Source: Opitutaceae bacterium
GTDB taxonomy: Bacteria; Verrucomicrobiota; Verrucomicrobiia; Opitutales; Opitutaceae
Assembly (NCBI GenBank): GCA_023269455.1
Contig: JAHFTG010000034.1
Location: forward strand, 2,597 to 13,203
Direction: 5' to 3'
Length of the DNA stretch: 10,607 bases
In this document: positions 6,122 to 10,607 of the stretch, piece after piece
Numbering within the stretch: position 1 is the first letter of the stretch
Layout: each line of letters starts with the position of its first letter
Made by a program: the position numbers and the translations under genes
The notes under the pieces: model-generated
Told to the model about the DNA's origin: nothing
The model's input: only the letters and a program-made list of their open reading frames with translations
Database searches by the model: none

Positions 6122-7326
6122 GACTCGTCGCCACCACCATCATCGCCCTGCGTGCGCTCCGGCGTAACAAGATGCGCTCCGTCCTCACCGCGCTCGGCAT
6201 GATCATCGGCGTCGGCGCCGTCATCGCCATGGTGAGCATCGGCAACGGTGCCAAATCCCAGGTCGAAAACGCCATCGCCAACCTCGGCCAGAACGTCGTC
6301 TCCGTCTTCCCCGGCAGCGTAAGCACCAGCGGCGCGCGCGGCGGCTGGGGTTCCGCCAGCACCCTCACGCCCGACGATGCCATTGCCATCCAGCGCGAGA
6401 TCTCCGGCGTCATCGCCGTCAGCCCAGAAACCCGGGACCGCGCCCAAGTCCTCGCCAACGGCCTCAACTGGAACACCACCATCTACGGCGAGTCTCCCGA
6501 TTTCCCGGTCATCCGCTCCTGGAACGTCTCCGAAGGTGCCATGTTCACCGATGCCGACGTGCGCAGCGCCGCCAAGGTCGCCGTCATCGGCCAGACCATC
6601 GCCGACCAGATTTTTCCGGGCAGCGCGCCCGTCGGCCAGACCATCCGCATCCGCAATCTCCCCTTCAAAGTCATCGGCGTGCTCGCGTCGAAAGGCTTCA
6701 ACTACTTCGGCACCGATCAGGACGACGCCGTCATCGTCCCCTACACGAGCGCGATGCGCCGCATCACCAAACGCACCACCCTCAGCACCATTCTCATCCA
6801 GGCCGCCGCCAAGGACCAGATGTTCCGTATCCAGCAGGAAACCACCGATCTCCTCCAACAGCGCCGCTCCGGCCGTGATCCCGATTTCACCGTGCGCAAC
6901 CAGCTCGAACTCGCCGAGGCCGCCACTTCCACCACGCGCACGATGACGGCGCTGCTCGGGGCCATCGCCAGCGTATCCCTCATCGTAGGCGGCATCGGCA
7001 TCATGAACATCATGCTCGTCTCCGTCACCGAGCGCACCCGCGAGATCGGCATCCGCCTCGCCATCGGCGCGCACGACCGCGACATCCGCCTTCAGTTTCT
7101 TCTCGAAGCCATGGTCCTCAGCCTGATGGGCGGCACCCTCGGCATCCTCCTCGGCATCGCCTCCTCGCAGATCGTCTCCGCCGTCAACGGCTGGCCCGTG
7201 CTCGTCTCCACCAGCGCCGTCATCGTCGCCTTCGTGTTCTCCGGCGCCGTCGGCATCATCTTCGGTTTTTATCCGGCCCACAAAGCCGCGCAACTCGACC
7301 CCATCGAAGCCCTCCGATTCGAATGA
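6118..7326 (+). CDS. macB: MacB-type ABC transporter permease (FtsX family)
   Basis: The 402-residue permease has the four-helix MacB topology: TM1 at about 22-44 after RALRRNKMRSVLTALGMIIG; a large periplasmic domain at 45-275 (the MacB_PCD region, including GESPDFPVIRSW and VAVIGQTIADQIFPG); then TM2 at about 278-300, TM3 at 330-353 and TM4 at 362-385. The cytoplasmic loop SVTERTREIGIRLAIGA at 302-318 and the C-terminal AAQLDPIEALRFE are strong family signatures; the former contains the coupling region that meets the ATPase. These pumps are mechanotransmission machines that drive substrate from the periplasm through MacA and an outer-membrane channel. Known substrates include macrolides, lipopeptides, heme precursors and enterotoxin; which applies here is unknown. 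The gene overlaps both the ATPase before it and the TPR gene after it by four bases, so the three are translated as one coupled unit. Confidence 0.94.
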   Translation: MRLVATTIIALRALRRNKMRSVLTALGMIIGVGAVIAMVSIGNGAKSQVENAIANLGQNVVSVFPGSVSTSGARGGWGSASTLTPDDAIAIQREISGVIAVSPETRDRAQVLANGLNWNTTIYGESPDFPVIRSWNVSEGAMFTDADVRSAAKVAVIGQTIADQIFPGSAPVGQTIRIRNLPFKVIGVLASKGFNYFGTDQDDAVIVPYTSAMRRITKRTTLSTILIQAAAKDQMFRIQQETTDLLQQRRSGRDPDFTVRNQLELAEAATSTTRTMTALLGAIASVSLIVGGIGIMNIMLVSVTERTREIGIRLAIGAHDRDIRLQFLLEAMVLSLMGGTLGILLGIASSQIVSAVNGWPVLVSTSAVIVAFVFSGAVGIIFGFYPAHKAAQLDPIEALRFE

Positions 7327-8222
7327 CCTCCGCCCGCCGTCCCGCCCTGCGATTCGCCGTCATCCTCCTCTGCGCGGCCACATCAATCGCATCCCTTCGC
7401 GCCGCCGGCGATCCGCTGGCCGAGGCCATCACTTTGTTCAACGCCCACCGCGTGCCCGAGGCCCGCCCGCTCCTCGCCGCGCTCGTCGAACGCGAGCCGG
7501 ACAACGCCCAGGCGCTCTGGTATCTCGGCAAAGCCGACCTTGTCATGCAACGCCGCGAAGAAGCCGCCGACCTCCTGCAACGCGCCGTGAAGCTCGCCCC
7601 CAAAGACCCTCGCATCCTTGCCGACTACGGCACCGCCTGCCTCATCAGTGCCTCCGAGCTTGGCGTCTCCTTCAAAAGCATCGGCTACGCGCGCCAGGGC
7701 CGCGACGCCCTGCTCCTCGCCGTGCAACTCGCCCCCGACGAGATCGCCTACCGCGAAGGCCTCGTGGCCTTTTATCGCAAGGCTCCCGGCATCGTCGGCG
7801 GCAGCATGGCCAAAGCCTACGCCCAGGCCGACGAGATCGCCAAACGCGACCCCGTGCGCGGCGCCGTCATCAAAGCCTCCATCCAAGCCGAGGAAAAAAA
7901 ATACGACGAAGCCCGCACCACCTGCGAAGACGCCCTTCGCTCCCAGCCCGACAGCTACCTCGCTCTCTACACGCTGGGCCGCATCGCCTCCGAGTCCGGC
8001 CAAGACCTGGCGCGCGGCGAGCAGGCCCTCCGCCGTTGCCTGGAACTTACGCCCGCCATCCAAGAACCTGATTACGCCGGCGTTTATTACCGCCTCGGCC
8101 TGATCGCGGAGAAAAACGGCCATCCTGAAACCGCCCGCGCAGAATACCAGACCGCCCTTAAAATCGAGCCCACCTTCCAAGCCGCCACCGATGCCCTGGC
8201 TAAATTGGACAAGCAAGGTTAA
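7323..8222 (+). CDS. Exported tetratricopeptide repeat protein, partner of the MacAB-type pump
   Basis: The 299-residue protein starts with a signal peptide (basic RRPALR, hydrophobic FAVILLCAATSIASL, and an LRA-AG cleavage site near residue 28), so it should be periplasmic or envelope-associated. TPR-like helix pairs are visible at about 29-62, 63-96 (ALWYLGKADLVMQRREEAADLL...AVKLAPKDP), 123-140, 178-210 (KKYDEARTTCEDALRSQPD), 211-243 and 253-286 (YYRLGLIAEKNGHPETARAEY...LKIEPTF). A less regular middle segment (RKAPGIVGGSMAKAYAQAD, 152-170) separates the first and last groups. TPRs mediate protein binding and there are no catalytic motifs. The ATG overlaps the permease stop by four bases, which is the best evidence that it works with the pump. 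I infer a scaffold or substrate-binding role, but the exact function is unknown. Confidence 0.82.
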   Translation: MTSARRPALRFAVILLCAATSIASLRAAGDPLAEAITLFNAHRVPEARPLLAALVEREPDNAQALWYLGKADLVMQRREEAADLLQRAVKLAPKDPRILADYGTACLISASELGVSFKSIGYARQGRDALLLAVQLAPDEIAYREGLVAFYRKAPGIVGGSMAKAYAQADEIAKRDPVRGAVIKASIQAEEKKYDEARTTCEDALRSQPDSYLALYTLGRIASESGQDLARGEQALRRCLELTPAIQEPDYAGVYYRLGLIAEKNGHPETARAEYQTALKIEPTFQAATDALAKLDKQG

Positions 8223-8261
8223 GGCGGCGGGAATACAAAGCCCCTGAAAGCTTTATCCGCC
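8223..8261. other. Two-part stem-loop directly after the TPR gene
   Basis: GGCGG (8223-8227) pairs with CCGCC (8257-8261), and AAAGC (8237-8241) pairs with GCTTT (8250-8254) inside it, beginning at the base after the TPR stop codon. The two stems are separated by a 9-by-2 internal loop and no T-tract follows. It may stabilise or help end the efflux-operon transcript, but it is weak as an intrinsic terminator. Confidence 0.25.
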
Positions 8262-8263
8262 AG

Positions 8264-8310
8264 GATTCCTTGGCGATCTTCGCACCTCTTTGCGCCTTCG
8301 CGTTAAAATC
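8264..8310 (-). repeat. Intergenic quasi-periodic repeat (CGCRAAGR-type, NAKAQRR-like)
   Basis: Read on the - strand the element runs GATTTTAACGCGAAGG, CGCAAAGAGG, TGCGAAGAT, CGCCAAGGAATCC: four imperfect copies of a CGCRAAGR core about 9-10 bases apart, preceded by a TTTTAA box. Translated on the - strand it gives FNAKAQRGAKIAKESW. This matches my memory of a widespread intergenic repeat in Verrucomicrobiota, Planctomycetes and other phyla that is often mis-annotated as small NAKAQRR-type proteins. It contains no start codon or ribosome site and lies between a gene end and a terminator, so I treat it as a repeat and not a gene. Its function is not known to me. Confidence 0.6.
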
Positions 8311-8335
8311 CAATTCCCGGAGACCGGCTGACCGT

Positions 8336-8374
8336 AAACAAAAAGCGGCCCGGGCGTTGAAGCCCGAGCCGCTT
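8336..8374 (-). terminator. Rho-independent terminator of the amtB-glnK operon
   Basis: On the - strand AAGCGGCTCGGGC (8374-8362) and GCCCGGGCCGCTT (8355-8343) form a 13-bp stem with one internal mismatch and the 6-base loop TTCAAC, followed at once by the U-tract TTTTTGTTT (8344-8336). It starts 36 bases after the PII stop codon. On the + strand the hairpin is followed by GGTAAG, so it should terminate only leftward transcription. Confidence 0.88.
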
Positions 8375-8410
8375 GGTAAGCGAACGATGACTGACTGTGT
8401 GACCAGGCGC

Positions 8411-8749
8411 TTAGAGCGCGGTGTCGCCGGTCTCGTCGGTGCGGATGCGGATCGCCTGCTCGACAGGAACCACGAACACTTTGCCGTCACCGATCTTGCC
8501 CGTCTTGGCTTTCGACACGATGGCTTTCACGGCCGAGGCGACCAACTCGTCTTTGACGACGAGCTGGATCTGCACTTTCGGCAGGAAGTCCACGGTGTAT
8601 TCGGAACCGCGGTAGATCTCGGTGTGGCCCTTCTGGCGGCCGAAGCCCTTGGCCTCGGTCACGGTCATGCCTTCGATGCCGATCTCGGTGAGACCCTCTT
8701 TAACTTCTTCAAGTTTGAAGGGCTTGATGATTGCGATGATGAGTTTCAT
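8411..8749 (-). CDS. glnK: PII signal-transduction protein (GlnB/GlnK)
   Basis: PII is a trimeric cytosolic sensor of ATP/ADP and 2-oxoglutarate that controls nitrogen assimilation; the GlnK branch plugs the AmtB channel from the cytoplasmic side when ammonium is plentiful. The 112 residues match the family exactly: MKLIIAIIKPFKLEEVKEGL at the N-terminus, GFGRQKGHTEIYRG at 35-48, the T-loop Tyr51 in RGSEYTVDFLPK (the uridylylation site in proteobacteria), and the C-terminal signature GKIGDGKVFVVPVEQAIRIR at 84-103, with Lys90 at the phosphate-binding site. I favour GlnK over GlnB only because of the amtB linkage; the sequence does not separate them firmly. The ATG at 8749 follows the amtB stop by nine bases with no Shine-Dalgarno sequence, so translational coupling is likely. 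The gene is followed by a strong terminator. Confidence 0.94.
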   Translation of the reverse strand: MKLIIAIIKPFKLEEVKEGLTEIGIEGMTVTEAKGFGRQKGHTEIYRGSEYTVDFLPKVQIQLVVKDELVASAVKAIVSKAKTGKIGDGKVFVVPVEQAIRIRTDETGDTAL

Positions 8750-8758
8750 GGGAGTGCG

Positions 8759-10228
8759 TTAAAGGATATAACCTTCTTCGTTGTGATCGGTGATGTCCAA
8801 ACCCTGCTGTTCGGCCTCGGGGGTCGGACGCAGACCGATGGTGAACTTCACGATGTAGGCGATGATCACCGTGCCAACAATCGACAGGGCGATAGTGATG
8901 CCAATGGCCTTGAGCTGCTCGATCCAGAGCGTGCCGTTGGCGACAAGCTTGTCCAAGCCGTTGGCCTTTGCGTAGCTGTTGCCGTCGGTAAGGTTCGGGT
9001 TCGCGATCGGGCTGGCGAGGATACCGGTCAAGAGAGCACCGAGGGTGCCGCCGACCGCGTGAACACCAAATGTATCGAGAGCGTCATCGTAGCCGAAGAC
9101 TTTCTTGAGTTTCACGACGAAGATGAAGGGGACGACGGCGGCGGCGACACCGATGATCACGGCACCAGTGGCGGTGACGAAACCGGTGGCGGGCGTGATC
9201 ACGACGAGACCAGCGACGGCGCCGGAGCAAAAGCCGAGAACGGAAGCGTGTTTCTTGAAGATAAACTCAAGAGCGCCCCAGACAAAAGAGCCGACTGCCG
9301 TGGCGATAGTGGTCGTCATGAAGGCGTTGGCGGCGATGGTGTCGGCGGCGACAGCGGAACCGGCGTTGAAACCATACCAGCCGACCCAGAGCATACCCGT
9401 GCCGATCATGCAGAGCACCATGCTGTGGGGAGCGAAGGACTCTTTACCGAAGCCAAGACGCTTACCAAGGATGATCGAGAGCACCAGAGCGGACCAACCG
9501 GAAGACATGTGAACCACAGTGCCGCCAGCGAAGTCGATGGCCTTGATCTTGGCGTCACCGTTCCAGACACCGTTCATGAAGCCGTCCACGCCCCACACCA
9601 TGTGGGCGAGAGGGAAGTAAACTGCAAACATCCAGAGAGTCACAAACGCAAGGACCGCGGTGAACTTCATGCGCTCGGCAATGGCGCCGACGATGAGGGC
9701 CGGCGTGATGATCGCGAACATGAGCTGATACATCGAGAACACGTTCTGGGAAACCCAAGCCGAATAATCGGTGTTTGGCATGCTATCGACACCCTTAAGA
9801 AAGGCGAACTTCAGGCTACCGAGGAACGGCGTGCCAGAAGAGAATACCATGCTGTAGCCAACCGCCCACCAGATAATCGTCACCAAACCGGTGATACCCA
9901 AGCACTGAGCAAGAACGGAGAGAACGTTCTTACGACGGACCAAGCCACCATAGAAGAGTGCCAGACCAGGCAGGGTCATGAAGAGCACCAAGGCGGCGCT
10001 CGTCATCATCCATGCATTATGGCCAGGACCAGGGCCGGCTACTTTCGAAGCCACATCCGGCGTGCGCCCGGTGTTATTAACGTAAGCCTCGAGGTCGGCC
10101 ACACGTTGTTCAAGAGTGGGATCTTTCGGCGCCGCAGGGGCGTCCTCCGCCTTGGCTGGCGCGAACGCGCAAGCGACTACCACGGCAAACAGCGTTGCCC
10201 GGGTGATTCGTAGTAAGTTTGTCATCAT
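8759..10228 (-). CDS. amtB: Ammonium transporter Amt/MEP/Rh family
   Basis: AmtB forms a trimeric inner-membrane channel that deprotonates ammonium and conducts it into the cell. From ATG 10228 the protein has 489 residues. A signal peptide (LLRITRATLFAVVVACAFAPAKA, about 4-27) precedes a Pro/Ala/Glu linker with a short heptad-like stretch (LEQRVADLEAYV, about 39-50) and then 11 membrane helices. Function residues are intact: gate Phe171 (QLMFAIITPAL) and Phe287 (WYGFNAGSA), Trp212 (AHMVWG), Asp232 and the first pore His240 (DFAGGTVVH), and the second pore His390 (DTFGVHAVGG). The C-terminus GLDITDHNEEGYIL is the usual GlnK-contacting tail. ATG 10225 is equally possible; an ATG at 10267 would add 13 residues and place the signal peptide less well. 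The gene is the first of an operon with PII downstream, the reverse of the common proteobacterial order. Confidence 0.95.
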   Translation of the reverse strand: MMTNLLRITRATLFAVVVACAFAPAKAEDAPAAPKDPTLEQRVADLEAYVNNTGRTPDVASKVAGPGPGHNAWMMTSAALVLFMTLPGLALFYGGLVRRKNVLSVLAQCLGITGLVTIIWWAVGYSMVFSSGTPFLGSLKFAFLKGVDSMPNTDYSAWVSQNVFSMYQLMFAIITPALIVGAIAERMKFTAVLAFVTLWMFAVYFPLAHMVWGVDGFMNGVWNGDAKIKAIDFAGGTVVHMSSGWSALVLSIILGKRLGFGKESFAPHSMVLCMIGTGMLWVGWYGFNAGSAVAADTIAANAFMTTTIATAVGSFVWGALEFIFKKHASVLGFCSGAVAGLVVITPATGFVTATGAVIIGVAAAVVPFIFVVKLKKVFGYDDALDTFGVHAVGGTLGALLTGILASPIANPNLTDGNSYAKANGLDKLVANGTLWIEQLKAIGITIALSIVGTVIIAYIVKFTIGLRPTPEAEQQGLDITDHNEEGYIL

Positions 10229-10241
10229 GGTCTGGGTTGGT

Positions 10242-10285
10242 TTGGTAAGACTAAACACCTCCCACATGAGCAGTGTTCATACCAA
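10242..10285 (-). promoter_or_regulatory. Imperfect inverted repeat in the amtB leader
   Basis: In + strand coordinates TTGGTA (10242-10247) pairs with TACCAA (10280-10285), and inside it AACACCTC (10254-10261) pairs with GAG-ca-GTGTT (10268-10277) around the loop CCACAT. That gives 6 bp outside and 8 bp inside with a 2-base bulge. The element ends 13 bases before the chosen amtB ATG, so on the - strand it would form a hairpin in the mRNA leader. It encloses GGGAGG (10263-10258), a perfect Shine-Dalgarno core, but 29 bases from the ATG, too far for direct use. It could be an RNA control element or a regulator site. No canonical sigma-54 promoter is visible in the 159-base gap to the divergent ABC gene. 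Confidence 0.35.
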
Positions 10286-10387
10286 CTTACAAAGCCGCCC
10301 TGATTTTCCAGTGAAAACGCCCTTTTTGTGCAAATCCTGCCATGAAAACCAGGCTTAGCGTTTGCCGATGAACGCCCACCGTTCCTA

Positions 10388-10607
10388 ATGCCCAAGCCGA
10401 TCCACATGACCCAGCCGCCTCCCATCGTCGAATTTACGGACGCCTCCAAGCGATTTGGCGCCGGCGCACCCGTGCTCTCCCACATCTCCTTGGCGGCTTC
10501 ATCCGGCGATTTCGTCAGCCTCATCGGCCCCAGCGGCTGCGGCAAATCCACCCTCCTGCGCCTGATCGCCGGGTTAACTCCCCTGAGCGAAGGTCAACTT
10601 CACGTCG
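10388..10607 (+). CDS. ABC transporter ATP-binding protein, 5' part (NitT/TauT-like), cut by the window edge
   Basis: A reading frame from ATG 10388 runs off the window after 73 codons. Residues: IVEFTDASKRFGAGAPVLSH at 13-32 with the A-loop-like region, then LIGPSGCGKSTLLRLIAGL at 45-63 containing Walker A (GPSGCGKST, 47-55), then TPLSEGQLHV. The Cys in Walker A and the LLRLIAGL-x4-EG spacing are typical of ATPases of nitrate, taurine, sulfonate, cyanate and related importers (NrtD/TauB/SsuB), but the deciding C-terminal half is outside the window. ATG 10406 (residue 7, MTQPPP) is an alternative start, and neither start has a Shine-Dalgarno sequence. The gene is divergent from amtB with about 159 bases between. 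Placement beside an ammonium channel and PII would fit a nitrogen-source importer, but this is inference. Confidence 0.85.
   Translation, partial: MPKPIHMTQPPPIVEFTDASKRFGAGAPVLSHISLAASSGDFVSLIGPSGCGKSTLLRLIAGLTPLSEGQLHV

Noticed and set aside
6106..7293. A 395-codon - strand open frame opposite the permease
   Set aside because: Antisense shadow with low-complexity Asp/Gly/Ala/Glu composition; the + strand frame is an unambiguous MacB permease.
8200..8490. Small - strand open frame containing FNAKAQRGAKIAKESW
   Set aside because: It is the translation of the intergenic repeat plus flanks running out of frame through the PII gene end; this peptide type is a known annotation artefact as I recall.
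8270..10213. A 647-codon open frame on the + strand opposite amtB and PII
   Set aside because: It is the antisense shadow of two well-identified genes. Its product is full of His, Asp, Glu and Arg with no domain, and its first residues derive from the intergenic repeat and the terminator.
10330..10343. Sigma-54-like TGGCAGGATTTGCA on the - strand upstream of amtB
   Set aside because: The GG and GC elements are 10 bases apart instead of the 12 that sigma-54 promoters require. It is tempting for an ammonium operon but the spacing is wrong.

Overview
The window is dense, high-GC bacterial DNA with C-rich third codon positions, 4-base ATGA/GTGA overlaps inside operons, and almost no Shine-Dalgarno sequences before its start codons. 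The gene content, the codon style, an AmtB with an extended leader and a NAKAQRR-type intergenic repeat suggest a Verrucomicrobiota bacterium, probably Opitutae/Opitutaceae-like. That placement is inference; there is no rRNA or other marker to settle it. No tRNA, rRNA, CRISPR array, insertion sequence or phage gene was seen. No stretch longer than 300 bases lacks a gene.

Layout. (1) Bases 2-112 hold the 3' end of an unidentified gene, followed on the + strand by a type III polyketide synthase (144-1190), type II 3-dehydroquinate dehydratase aroQ (1245-1673) and a specialised NusG paralogue (1670-2185, overlapping aroQ by 4 bases). Spacing suggests one transcription unit. (2) A convergent - strand pair, pgsA then pgpA (3334 down to 2196, 4-base overlap), encodes two consecutive steps of phosphatidylglycerol synthesis. 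(3) coaD (3446-3925, +) diverges from pgsA. The 111-base gap between them carries a 7+7 bp inverted repeat with arms 21 bp apart and a second, perfect 6-bp hairpin. (4) A four-gene + strand operon follows: MacA-like adaptor (3992-5335), MacB-type ATPase (5351-6121), MacB-type permease (6118-7326) and an exported TPR protein (7323-8222). It looks like a MacAB-family export or envelope-stress pump with no TolC gene in view. (5) A 188-base spacer carries a quasi-periodic intergenic repeat and the rho-independent terminator of the next operon. (6) The - strand operon amtB (10228 down to 8759) then glnK/glnB (8749 down to 8411) encodes an ammonium channel and its PII regulator. (7) Divergent from amtB is the 5' end of an ABC ATPase (10388 to the window end) of the kind found in nitrate, taurine and sulfonate importers, which would fit a nitrogen-acquisition neighbourhood.

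Most of the window is core metabolism. The parts most worth a second look are the polyketide synthase/aroQ/NusG-paralogue unit, the MacA insertion plus TPR partner, the pgsA-coaD intergenic repeats, the amtB leader and extended N-terminus, and the intergenic repeat at 8264-8310.
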